A stretch of DNA of 64,000 nucleotides from positions 15,921,246 to 15,985,245 of the forward strand of contig OW203773.1 in the NCBI GenBank assembly GCA_934045905.1, given 5' to 3'. This document shows positions 22,701 through 33,200 of this stretch, piece after piece. Below the pieces are notes generated by a model. It was given only the letters and a program-made list of their open reading frames with translations. It had not been told where the DNA came from and did no database searches. This DNA comes from Leuctra nigra (lineage: Eukaryota; Arthropoda; Insecta; Plecoptera; Leuctridae). The position numbers and the translations under genes are program-made. Within the stretch, counting starts at the first letter, position 1; every line of letters begins with the position of its first letter.

Positions 22701-23151
22701 AATTTCAATTTCAATTTCAATTTTATTTGTCCTTCTTACAATATGTACTACAGTGGTAAGGTATTGATTTTAACAATGTAATGTCAACAATGAGCGCCAT
22801 TTAAACCATAATATCTATCTTCTAGTACCTAGTAGGTTAGGTACCTAACTTACCTACATATTATGTAGGTACAGGCAGGAAATGCATTTCATTAAATAAA
22901 AGAAAATAAGAGTTTACCTAGTACCTACTGGGCCTCTCCTAGGCATAACCTGCAAAGTATTTTGGGCATGGCAGAACTTACCTTTGATGAAACTTTGCTT
23001 TCCACAATGTTTCATTGCTGTTGCAAAAAATTTTGAATCTAGAACAAGTAGCACCAAAGTTACACACATCTTTAACGCTCAGAACCTCGTTTACGAGAAT
23101 TATATCTAAAATCTCATTTGGAAGGTGCTCCATACTCGCTTTCGCCGCCAT
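13502..23151 (-). CDS. FBXO21: FBXO21-like F-box protein (four exons visible; C-terminus not found)
   Basis: Exons on the minus strand: 23151..22982, 20586..20341, 18646..18041 and 13708..13502. All junctions are GT-AG with matching phases, giving about 409 residues from ATG 23151. Residues ~7-50 are an F-box (HLPNEILDIILVNEVLS then ATCSRFK and LWKAKF), which recruits SKP1 in SCF ubiquitin ligases. The next exons follow the FBXO21 layout: RCPELSDFF after the F-box, YIRKKYW, then the transglutaminase-like region with AANYDVGSSFVDFV and RRVGILLKPVGNYLQYLLSW. Vertebrate FBXO21 ends in a YccV-like (hemimethylated-DNA-binding) domain; no exon for it is visible, so the model is incomplete or the C-terminus has diverged. 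A partial tandem duplication of exon 2 lies in intron 1. The start overlaps a YY1-type motif, and GABP-alpha diverges from the same 1-kb interval. Confidence 0.8.
13890..14250. repeat. Palindromic repeat next to satellite array
   Basis: Left-arm sequence (TTAATTGCGCGCCAATGAAT, then GTTTAACTGAGACTC) is inverted at 14150-14235 (GAGTCTCAGTTAAAC, ATTCATTGGCGCGCAATTAA). Probably a MITE. Confidence 0.65.
14297..15562. repeat. Tandem array of eight 157-bp units with DR1-like motifs
   Basis: Unit starts at 14297, 14454, 14611, 14768, 14925, 15082, 15243 and 15404; the period is 157 bp, except two 161-bp units with small insertions. Copies are almost identical, with a few substitutions (for example CTCTAAAATTT against CCCTAAAATTT), indicating recent amplification. 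Every unit ends with TTGACCTTTGACCCGGTCAA: its reverse complement contains GGGTCA-A-AGGTCA, a direct repeat with 1-bp spacing as bound by RXR/USP or HNF4-type nuclear receptors, overlapping the palindrome TTGACCCGGTCAA. The array is in intron 3 of the FBXO21-like gene. Confidence 0.95.
15710..16759. mobile_element. hAT-like non-autonomous element, 8-bp TSD
   Basis: Ends TAGGGATGTTAAATTTCCGG and AAATTTCCGGCTTACATCCCTA are inverted, and the 8-bp CTGTTGAC occurs on both sides (15702-15709, 16760-16767). 1,050 bp, no recognisable transposase. Confidence 0.8.
16955..18015. mobile_element. Large palindromic element G (TTAAGAGGCAAACGG ends)
   Basis: The arms 16955-17077 and ~17850-18015 are inverted copies (CAAACGGAAGCGAACGGGAA; TCAGATA..CGACCCATAACAG). 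The left arm is interrupted by the TA-flanked MITE at 17078-17768. A small inner palindrome (GAGGTCGCACCAGAG) lies at 17810-17870. A diverged relative is at 38430-38720. The right end is 26 bp from FBXO21-like exon 3. Confidence 0.75.
17078..17768. mobile_element. Tc1/mariner-superfamily MITE, copy 1
   Basis: Inverted ends CCGTATTAACTCGTGTATAA and its complement, flanked by TA. The undisturbed arm of element G (CAGCCTAATAGACTAAATAA in reverse complement at ~17885-17905) shows the empty site, proving insertion at TA with duplication. A second, roughly opposite-orientation copy is at 40339-41021. Confidence 0.9.
18041..18646 (-). CDS. FBXO21: Exon 3, FBXO21-like
   Basis: 606 nt. Acceptor CCATTTCAG before 18646, donor CAA|GTAAGC after 18041. 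Encodes IICYIRKKYWIKLWHQFLHL, YFVAQFCRQMSDVD, an acidic linker, then FFGRMEFHAGREAANYDVGS and ARRVGILLKPVG. This is the region corresponding to the transglutaminase-like fold of FBXO21, the best-conserved part of the gene. Confidence 0.85.
19838..20062. repeat. Dispersed repeat L, copy 2
   Basis: Reverse-complement copy of 4856-5079, including AAATGGCCACGTGACCAACA and CCACTCTCATTGGCTTAGAG. Confidence 0.65.
20090..20265. repeat. Dispersed repeat J, copy 2
   Basis: Reverse-complement copy of 2500-2690, here directly adjacent to repeat L, so J and L are probably parts of one older element. Confidence 0.65.
20341..20586 (-). CDS. FBXO21: Exon 2, FBXO21-like
   Basis: Acceptor TTATTCCACAG before 20586, donor GG|GTACGT after 20341; phases fit exons 1 and 3. 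Encodes CPELSDFFAVNGAHTWLNLC, VDRIDFCVQRDLGK, KNEVWNIGLQMFADLM and YGYHFMVVYLARM. Two defective duplicate copies of its 5' part lie immediately upstream in transcription order. Confidence 0.82.
20485..20945 (-). repeat. Partial exon-2 tandem duplication, three units of 164 bp
   Basis: The true acceptor boundary at 20586 recurs at 20750 and 20914 (spacing exactly 164). Each unit holds intron end TTGTACTTATTCCACAG (the 20750 copy reads TTTTTCCACAG), the exon start CPELSDFFAVNG, and the later segment RNVDRIDFCVQRDL fused straight back to intron sequence. Spliced into the extra units, the message hits a stop shortly after AVNGWICVG. Confidence 0.9.
21060..21760. repeat. Degenerate ~350-bp direct duplication
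   Basis: GGATTGGCTGCTG followed by TCCTTG..TATTATCAATGAA and a GAGCT/ACCTAC/CTAGAG block occurs at ~21028-21240 and again at ~21510-21590. A reverse-complement relative (GATTTCATTGATAATGACAA) lies at 24978. Noncoding. Confidence 0.45.
22499..22654. repeat. Palindromic MITE with CACGTG centre
   Basis: Ends CCGGACAC and GTGTCCGG. Arms contain CAACTTCTG, GAGAGTGGA, TCTCATTGGCTG and GTCACGTGAC, mirrored about 22578. In FBXO21-like intron 1. Confidence 0.8.
22982..23151 (-). CDS. FBXO21: Exon 1 (F-box), FBXO21-like
   Basis: ATG at 23151 in the context ACAATGGCGGCG; donor AAAG|GTAAGT after 22982. Encodes the whole F-box: MEHLPNEILDIILVNEVLSV, VCNFGATCSRFKIF and ETLWKAKF. 170 nt, ending with two bases of the arginine codon completed in exon 2. 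Confidence 0.88.
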
Positions 23152-23153
23152 TG
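23141..23153 (-). promoter_or_regulatory. YY1-type motif over the FBXO21-like start codon
   Basis: The minus strand reads ACAATGGCGGC at the start codon, matching the AANATGGCGGC motif that YY1 binds just downstream of some transcription starts and that encodes Met-Ala-Ala. Match seen by eye; binding is inferred. Confidence 0.5.
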
Positions 23154-24140
23154 TTGTAACTCACACTCAAACTCACACTCCTCCCACTCCACTACTCCTC
23201 ACTCACTCCAGTGTTGCCAGCTTGCCAGATTGAACACGTCGAGTTTCCCGTTTGCCACGTGAAATTTCCCTTTCCATCGGTAAAATTCCCTGCAGCATTA
23301 TCAAGTAATTGCAAATCAATTAATTTGATATTTAATAAGCTTATAATATAGTTCTCTACATTTTGGTAATTTTAAAAGCATGGGGTACGTATAAATTGGT
23401 ACCTACTGCACAGAAAAGATTAGAGATTATAAAGATTTTAAAGATTTATAAAGATTTTTTAAGGAAATAATCCTAAAAAAAATTAAACTGTGTTTTCGAT
23501 TTTTTACCCAAAAGTGTACTTACACAAAATGTACCTAGTCAAGATAATATGCTTTGACAAAATAATTTTTAAATAATAATAATAATTATATTTCCTGAAA
23601 TGAAAAATTCCCTTTTTCATGTCGACATTCTCTTTTTACTTTCAGTACCCTCAAAGTCTGTGCTTTTCGGTAAATGAATACGTGTACATGTACTAGGGAA
23701 ACTTGGAAGGATTTTATCGTAGCTCTAGTCCATCTAGTCCATCCCAATGTGCACGCTAGCGTGCGCATAGCCTGGCATAGCCACATTATTTTTCAAGATT
23801 TATAATAATATGAACTTTTATGAAGGTATGAAGATAGCAATGTTGAACTTCCAGACTTACCGAAAACTTACAATTTGGCCTTTAAACATAAGCAGCGCCA
23901 ATCAAATGTAAAATGTATAATTTCAGCTACCAAAAGAATCGTCTGTTTTGGATTAGAACACAATCATTTTCAAAACCCGCGCTAAATTGAAATCGTCACC
24001 GGCGGCAATACAAGTCACGTGACTTGCTTCCACCAATCACAGCTGTCGTTTAAAATTCCTGATCGTGACTCGTCTACAAACTTGCCAGCAACTTTTCTCA
24101 AGGTTGTTAATTCGCAAAGAGTGATTTCGTAGGCATTTTT
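23152..24140. promoter_or_regulatory. Putative bidirectional promoter, FBXO21-like / GABP-alpha
   Basis: 989 bp separate the two divergent start codons. No repeat family identified elsewhere in the window occupies it. It holds a perfect 16-bp palindrome with CACGTG (24011-24026), an ACCAATCAC CCAAT box (24032-24040) and several AT-rich tracts. Transcription starts cannot be placed from sequence alone. Confidence 0.5.
24011..24026. promoter_or_regulatory. Palindromic E-box CAAGTCACGTGACTTG
   Basis: Perfect 16-bp palindrome centred on TCACGTGA (USF/MITF/TFE-type E-box), 115 bp upstream of the GABP-alpha ATG and 7 bp before a CCAAT box. The same CACGTG core also occurs in nearby MITEs, so function is inferred from position. 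Confidence 0.5.
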
Positions 24141-24232
24141 ATGGATTTAGACCAAGAAACAGTGACTTTTATGCTAAAAGAAGACGCCAGTGGTCGCCGA
24201 GTGTACACATTACAATCCGACGAAAACAACGA
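24141..24232 (+). CDS. GABPA: GABP-alpha exon 1
   Basis: ATG 24141 is the first in frame; the donor is GA|GTGAGT. Encodes [20 protein letters not shown] and a short acidic end. Confidence 0.85.
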
Positions 24233-27200
24233 GTGAGTAATGGAGAACGGAAGTGTATTTATTTAGCTCACTTTCCCTAGATTTCTCTTTCCGTTTTAGA
24301 AAGGATTTCCTGTCGAATCTAATGGCGCCTTCCATGCAAATACATTTTCAGTTTCTCCCTTCAATATTTACCTTTCCCTGCTGTCACTCTTCCTAAAACT
24401 TGCCAATCTGAAATGTTAGTGTAATAGATAGGTTATTGGTCTAAACATAAGATAGCTATTTATTATAGTTTTACCTTGAGCAATGGATTGGTGAGTGACT
24501 TGACATTCCTCAAAGAGGTAAACAATGTCATTAAAATGTGGCAAAAGTTCTGGCAACCTAGTTTTTATTTCGATTACAGGATTGAAACACATAAAGCAAT
24601 CGATTTGTAGTAGGTACTAGTTAGGAAAAACACACATGATTTGCAAGTGTTTTACACAATGAAGTAGTACAGGTAAGTCCCTTTGCACAAAACAGCTGTT
24701 TATTAAGTGCCGCATTACCTCCGTTTGTAAATTATACGTCCTGTCTGAACCTTCCAATGCTATTTTAATGGTTTTTGCGCCTTTGATTTAGTTAATAGTC
24801 TACTACAAGTTTTAGTAGGTAGGTAGGTAGGTACTATGGTAACCTAGTGCAAGATTATGTTCATTTAGTATACCTATATTTTTAATACTCTTCTACCTAC
24901 ACTTAGCTACCTACAGTTTAAAACGGAAGTAGGTAGGTTGTACTGTTTATCATCTCAGTTTAAAAGACCGAGCTCTGATTTCATTGATAATGACAAGAAT
25001 TGACTGTCAAGGAACCTGATTCTAGGTACCTAGCAAAAATCCGTATTGTTTACTTTTTTTATTCAACCAATTGACCGTAGGTCTGTTCGTCGGGGTGTTC
25101 TAACCTGTTCGGAACACACCGGAAGTCGTCACGGAAGTCGTCCGTCAAGTTTTGATTCGTAATTCATGAACCTAACATATTCAGTGACGTACTTCCGCCT
25201 GCTCCGAGCAGGTTAGAACACCCCGACGAACAAACCTCGTACTACTGCAGTTTTATGTCTTCATATTAGGTAAATTGTCGTTGTGAATAAGAAGGGCTCT
25301 TTTTCTTATCATTTGATTGCATTTTCTGTTGTTTCAGATTTCAGTTTGAAGCAGAAGAAGCGGAGGAAGGAGCGGAAGAGGAAGGAGTTGATGAGTCAGT
25401 GTCGTTGATCGAAGAGTCCCCGACGGCGCTGATCAAGATGGAGCGTGTGGACATGACGGAGGAAGAGGACGAGGACGATGACCTGATCGAGGAGGAGGAG
25501 ATCGAGGAAGAGCAGATGCTGCCGGATGTCAGCGGCGAAGTGGAGAGCGCGTTGGAGGACGGTGAGTTGTGACAACGCTCAGGGTGATACTCGCGACACG
25601 TAACTGACGGAGATTGTCATTGGGCTCCTGTTGTACATTTTGGTAAGATCATGGCAAGATTTTTGAGAAATGTCTAGATAGTTGGTAGTATGAGTATGAC
25701 TAGTGTTGGGATTTTTCATGAACATTTTTTTTGTGAAAAATTTTCAAGGTTTTGAATCCTGACAGGAAGGAAAATTTATTTTTGTATTTTTTGCATTTTT
25801 CTGGTAGGTGCACCAACATTTTTAACCCTTTGAGGTACAACAACGGCTCAGACTCGTGATGACTTCTGTGTGCCATAAAGTACAATAACGGCTGCCACTC
25901 GTTACGAGATATGCATTCATATAACCCGCCATAACTTTTGAATCATTTGCCTCAGCTAGTTTCCAATTATACCGCTAGATAGAGTAAGCTGCATGGAATA
26001 GTATGAATATTGCCAACTTCTTTATCGACTGAAACAATGTATCAAAATATCGATCTTAAGAATCGACCCTTCCGATTTTGTTGACAGTGTGAATAAGATG
26101 GCGGTCATGTGGTAGAAGTTGAATGCCAATAACATGACTAAATTCTTTTAGACTAGGATTTCGGTAATTTTGAGGATGTATATTATGTTATTAGTTCCAA
26201 TATATTGTCTAGTTCAAGTGATGATGAAGAAAGTGACGATGAATCAATAGATTTGGGCCAGTGAACCAAAATCTTAGTGGTGGCCATGCCGGCGAAAAGG
26301 CAATTTGATACTGACATGAACTGGAATTAATCCAGTAATCCCAATGATGTAATTATTTTTTCTGTTACATGTGAGAGGTATGTTGTTATATTGTTAGTAT
26401 TTCCCGAAAATTTTAAATGATTTCCTTGAAAACTGTTGAAGATATAGCCTAACGGGAAATTTTCAGAAAGTGGCATATGAAATGGGTATATTGGGGGAAA
26501 ATCTGACTGAAATATTTTGTACCTCAAAGGGTTAAACTCATTTCTATCACGCATGCGGCATAATAATGTAACACACCTCCATTAATACTTTACAAAATAA
26601 AACAATTGAAAATATGCTGAAAGGTCCTCTGTAAATGAGTATTTTCATGAAAATTTTCAACAGGTCTTGAAAATTGTCAATTTTCATTTGAGAATTTTCA
26701 AGTCCCAACACTAAGCTACGATCACCACACTTTACAGGGATCGGAAACTGTCTGCGTATAGTGACGTCACTCCCATAAGACCAATGCTAAATGATGGCGG
26801 CCCAGTGCTTGGTCCGCCGATTTGCACCTGATGACTTCCTGCACCCGTTTACTTCCGGCCGGTGACCCGCGAAATTTAAAAAAAGTACGATTTTGGAGTG
26901 TTTTAATTTGATTCACACAATTGCCGCCAGGTTTGAAAGAGCTTCTCAAACTTGCCGCTGCTAAAGATGATAGCGCATTGTCGAATATTTGAATTATGTT
27001 CTGGCGGGAGATAAAGACATGTGTAACGTGAGCGACATCACAGCCGCTTGTTCTATGCTTGTTGTGTTCAAGGTGACCAAGCACATGGCCAGCTAGTCAG
27101 ACAGTTTTCGATCCCTGTAAAGTGTGGTGATCGTAGCACTAAGTATGACTGAATGTTCTTTAGGATTTCTATTGTGTTTTATACCTAAATTGAAAAACTA

Positions 27201-30200
27201 GTAGGGTAGGCCTTTACTTTACTACAATGTACTTATAGCCTTCCGTTGTAGGCAGTGTTGGGTAAGTTCCTTTTGAAAAGGAACTAGTTCCAGTTCCAAG
27301 TTCCTCGCCGAAAAAAGGAACTAGTTCCAGTTCCAGTTCCTTCAATAATGAAAGGAACTATTCCGTTCCTAGTTCCTTTATAAACGGAACTTAGGTCCTT
27401 TTAGTTCCTTTTTAAAGAAAGGTGTAATTTTAATTGGAACACTCGGAATCCACATTATTTTCTCTCGAAAAGAAAAATTTCTCAGATTTTTAAATGGTAA
27501 AACATTTTTAGCAGATTCGAAAAGATTATAAGAGAGATAAGAAGATCCGTAAAAACTAAAAATTCAGTGGCGGTGTGATGTGTCCTACACAGTGATCGGA
27601 AAGGAAATGTGAGGAAGGAAACAAAGTAAAAGCTAAAAAGACGAGGATCTGAAATATGTGTGCCTGCGCACTGCACTTGTTCACGAGTACTAGGAATTGA
27701 GTTCTTTGGTCTGAAGGGTTGGCCACGCGACTACAGGTAGATAGATGTCCATTGTGTTAGGGCTGGTTTGAGTTTTTTTTAGATGCCAAATAGCTAGAGG
27801 GACATCTGACTTCTGTTGCTTCTAGACGAGTGCCGTTTTTCGGAATAAAAGTACAGTCAAGTTTAAACAAGGAACTTAGCAAAAATCGTTACAGTTCCTC
27901 AAAAAAAGGAACTAAACCGTTCCATAGTTCCTCCCTAGAAAAAAGGAACTAAGGCGTTCCATAGTTCCTAGGAACGGAACTATTTCGTTCCGTTCCTACC
28001 CAACACTGGTTGTAGGTACCTACCTAATGTCATTCATATAATACCTACCTAGTAGGTAACTTACTAAGAATATTGTAGGCCCAGTCTCACTTAGGTAGGT
28101 ACCTATTTGAATGTAGGTATGTATAAATAATGTCATCATAATACTGAGCTGATGAAACCAGATCTTGTTATTTTATTCATCGATTGTGAAAAAAACAATA
28201 TACATATGAAGAAAGTAGGTACCTAAGCGTAGCACTGCATTTAAGAAATTATGTCACCGATATAGAACTGTCCATGTAAATCTGATGAAGAAATGGAACA
28301 ACTGTTCAATATTTTTGTTCCTTGTTAAAGTGGTCTACTACCTTTCTTTGAATTAAAAAGTCCTTAAGTAAACCCACGTATTGATCCTTTCAATAAGGAA
28401 GTGAAGTGAAGTTTAGATTTTAGAAAATATTTTATGAAATTTAAGATGTTGTTGAAGACAGATGTGGCATTATTTTTGTTGTGTTTTTGTTATAGTTTTC
28501 AAGGAACGAATTTACAAAGTTTGGTAGATAGATTGTAGCTGTCCATGAAACACAATTTGAAGTCACACGCCGAGTCGGGCCGTCTAGATAATGTTAGCCA
28601 GAGCCGGTTCTATGCATCCGTAACACAGGGAACACGGCATGTGACGTACAGCATGTTTTTGCAGAGGAGGAAAATGTTGAAAAAATTAATTATGGGAAAT
28701 ATATGAATTAAAAAAATATAATAAAAGTTCACATTGCTCTTTGAGGCTATTCTGTCTATAAACAAAATGTAATCTCAACATTCACCTATTCCCCATTGAC
28801 TTGTAAAATTTATGTTTCCTCTTCCCACGCTCTGTGTCCTACGACAGCGCGGGTTCTAACTGATGTTGATCTTGCAGGGGAGATTGTCCTCCACGGCGGC
28901 CACGAGATGGTTTCCTTCGACTCCGAGGGCGAGGACGATGGGGAGACTTCGATCCCGAAGAAGCGGAGAAGGCTGTCCAGCGGGTACGTTGCTCGGAACT
29001 TTCTTGGGGGGGGGGGAGGGGGGGGGGGGTGTATTTTGTGGCTCCCTCAGTCGAGAGTCAAATGTTGGGAAGGTTCCCTACTAATAGGCCACAACCACCT
29101 CCTTCCCACTGGCCATCCTGACTTCATTCATCCATAGGGATGAGGACTCAAATGTTCTTCCTTCTTCCCCCTTTCCATGCAATTTACGTTAGTTTATGCC
29201 CCTCCCCACATTTTAACAGTGATTTTAATTAAGATACAATGAAAAACAGTTTTTACCTACCAGTGTAATAATATATTACTAGGAAAACGCTCTGTGTGAC
29301 GCGTTGATGAGCGAGCACGGATACACGCAACACCTCGAACCGAAATTATGTCAATCGAAAATGGCATTAAAAGCCAATAATTCTTAAATTTCGTCACAGA
29401 CTTATATAAATATCTCCAAAATCTTCAAAAATATTGGTCCCAATAACCTTGCTAAGTTTTAAGTTGATCGATTAAACCTTTATGATTGAACGGTTCCTTG
29501 TTAGTTTCATTTCGTTTGAAACTTTCTGCTCTAACTACCTTGCCTTGAACTGAAGATTCGAAGTCGCCGTGAATTTGACAGCCAACACGCAAAATGTCCC
29601 TAGAATTACAAAAACTTTTGAAAATAACGACAGATTAGACTGGAAATTGGCAAAAATATCTTAAATGTTGGTACCAATGACCATGCAAAGTTTTTAGTTG
29701 GTCGGTCAATCGGTTCTAGTTTAAATTTCAAAAATCACAGGAAAAATGGTTTCAAATTTAAACCAATGGGAGAATTTTGCTGAAACTTTTTATGATTGGG
29801 TAAAATGTTGGTTGCAATGACTTTGCTAAATTTCAAATTGAGCAGAGCAACCAATCGAAAGATATTTTTTTTAAAACTTGAACCAATCACAGGAGCCCGT
29901 TCAAAAACGATCCCAGGGACCGCATAGATTACGTTAGCATATGTGCAAAGTTTCAGATCGATTGAATTTTCGGTTTAACCTGGGCTGTGCGGACAAAAAA
30001 AAAAAAAAAAAAAAAAAACACACAGAGAAAGTGCCATAAGAGTACCGTGGTGACGCTCGCTCAACAACGGAAACATCATTTGCGCACAGTTCACAAGGAA
30101 TATAGGGGACCAAACAACATAAATTTACCTAAATCCCACAAAGATACTCCAACAATTCTTCAAACTAGTCAATTATCTGGTTTATTCTGTTTTTTAAAGT

Positions 30201-33200
30201 TGTAACTTCAGTAATATATTTTTCCTTTTCAGCAAAAATGTTTGAAACTTGCACCTATCTATTAAATTTTGGTATTTTTTCTAAAAGTAAAATGGTAAAA
30301 ATTTCAGAACCCTACCTTTTATAGTTTCGATGTACCTAGTGACTTCTCAAACGATGGGGGAGGGGGGGGGGGGTATTTTCATTGGATTATATATCTTACT
30401 TGCCACCCACACACTATTATAAATCGTTGACGTTGAGTGACCGTAGGGTGTGACTTGTTCTAATGTAGCGCTGAATGTTCCAGATCGGATCCTAACGATG
30501 TGCTGACGCAACACATGGACATCAGAGAGCCACTCAACAACCTCAGAGTGCTGCTCGAGGGCAGGCTCGGTGCTCGGCTCACCGGGTATCAGTTCTGGCT
30601 GCAGGACGCTCAGATTGTGAGTTGAGAACCATTCCCCGAATCCGGAATCGATTTACAAAATACATTGAATTTATTAGTTGAGCTTGAATTCACTAATGAA
30701 TAGTAAGATGGGTAGGTAGGTACTAGGAATGACATCAATCTGCGACAATTTGAGGTGTATTCGCGCAAATAAGTGATACGTGATGGAGCCATTTATGGCA
30801 AGATGGCTGATAATAAAACAAATTAAGGTGACAAGAGTTTGGCCGTTTAGCAAATTGCTATAAAAATTGTTTCATAAGTGGGTGTAAGATAGGATGTTCA
30901 CATGATCAGTCTGATTGTATAATAGTAGCACTTTTTCATTTTTGCTTCGTGTCTTGTTACCTAATTATACGCCTGTTATTCAACAAAACCGGGCAAAACT
31001 ATGACATTTCCAAAAACGATTGGAGACCATGACTGTTAACCAATTGATCTTAAATTTTAATCATGATTAGATAAAAGACAAACTTAGGGTATCACTTGGC
31101 ACATATTTAAATTAAATTTCATACGGCACCCAGTGAGACAAGAAAATGTCATTTTTCACCAAAAATCAACTAGGTAATTATTACTAACTACCTACCTGAT
31201 ATGACAAAAAATTATAAATGTTCAAAGTGATAACCCTAAGTTTGTGTTTTATCTAATCATGATTAAAACTTCACATCATTTCGTCTACCTACAGGCTGTT
31301 TAATTTACGCTTACAACGCCGTTAGGGTGTAACTAAGCAGCACCATCCAGACCTTCCACCTGAATTCACACTTTGCCAACCTAAACTGCCCGAAGTGAAT
31401 CCGCTAACTTGAATGTGCCACCTAGTTCTACAGTAAAACCTCCTTAAATCGAACAACCATTAGCCGAAATCCATCATAAATCGAAGTAAACTCAAGTCCC
31501 GTCCACAGTATAATCTGTTACATGTTAAAATAAATTATAAACCGAAATTTGCGTAAGTCGTAATTCGAAGTAATATTTGGTCCCAAGTTGAAATATAACA
31601 TGTGATTTCAGTTTATAAATCGAAGTATTTATTTTGTATAATACAATTTTCGGAGAATACAGGATTATTTCTATCAAAAATGTCCTCTATTTTTGGAGCA
31701 GAGTGTCCGCCTGACTTCCCTCCCTTTCCCGCGGCACCCCAGCTGGCACTACCTGCTCTATCTCAAAGACAAGTGGGTCTCTCAACAAAAAAACAGACAT
31801 GGGTGGAGGGTTGAATCCCTGTTTCTAAGAATTAGAGCAAAAAGTCACTCTGAAAAGGGCTGTAAATAGTCAACAACTGACTGCCGGCATAAACATTGGT
31901 CATTGAATTACTATTCTGCGTAATATTTAATCTTATGTTTACTTTTAATATGGATGTCCACATAAAATAAATATTCTGTCGACTGAAAAACAAACTGAAA
32001 TCAGTGACTTTTTCAAGAAATCTTCCACCTATTTAATTTTTTTTCGATCTTTTGATGATTCATAAATGACAGCGAACAATTATCTTTCCGTTTCTGTTCC
32101 ATTATTTATTTTTTCAATAACACCACACCTATAGGTAGTTGAATAAATAATAATTGTGAAATCGATTTATTGTCAAAAATTAAGTGTGTGATTAATTTGT
32201 TTAGTATCCAGTCAGCAGATTATATATAATTGCGTAAATAATAAGAGTCCTTTAAACCATTGGAGGCATTGTCCCTTCACTAAACAGCTGTCTTCAAGTG
32301 GTCTCTAGACCCTTGCGCAGGGGGAGGGGGTAGGTTTACGAGGCTTATCTTTACTACACGTCTGGAAAACATCATTCTATGAAAATACTTATAAATCGAA
32401 AAATCATGAGTCGAAGTGCTTTTTTTGGGTCCCTTCAATTTCGACTTAACGAGGTTTTACTGTAGCTGATTTTCAGTTTGTTGTGTTGGTGCTTGCGTAG
32501 TACATCATTTTCTTTGCCATCTTCACCACCATAATCATTGTAAAGAAGATTTGAACAAACTGTATTTCGTCGCCAATCGTATCCAAAACAGTGCCTGCAA
32601 CTCGCGGCAAAGTCGCTCGCGCTTGCACCACCTTGAGTTGGTGCAACTACTGTCCCCCCTGCTGTGACTGATCATGTGTTGTCCGCAGCTGGAGGGGCAC
32701 AAGAACCTGGTGGACCAGTGCGTGCAGGGCGAGGGCCTCGTGCAAGTGAACCTGCAGATCTCCACGGCGGCCAAGAAGATCAACATCGTCGACGTGCTCA
32801 AGCCGGCCGAGGACTACGCCGAGCCGCTCACGGGATCCCTGCAGCGTAAGTCGTGTCACGGTCACGGATCATTGCAACTAGGAAAACACTCGATGCGATG
32901 AGCGAGCCTTCGTACTGAATCCGATTTGATATGCGTTGCAAGTATCAGCTGCTCTACAGGACTTGGAACTGAGGCATCAAGAAGGCAGGGATGAAAATTT
33001 AGAAACACAATTTTCAAATATTTCATGATTATAGAATAAAATGTCCTTAAAATGACAATATCTTTTGAAAATAATGGCAGATTAGACTGAAAATTGGCAA
33101 AATTACCTTAAATATTAAAGTTAAATACGCCAATAAACAAGCGAAGTTTTAAGTTGATCGGTAAATCGCTTCTAGTTTAAATTCCAAAAATCACAGGAAA

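Larger units (their letters stand above)
30823..32636. mobile_element. Palindromic MITE A, copy 2, split by nested insertions
   Basis: The left part starts TTAAGGTGACAAGAGTTTGG (30823). The right part ends GCTCGCGCTTGCACCACCTT (32616-32635). The middle is interrupted by element B (31286-32563), itself interrupted by element C (31432-32462). In GABP-alpha intron 4. Confidence 0.8.
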
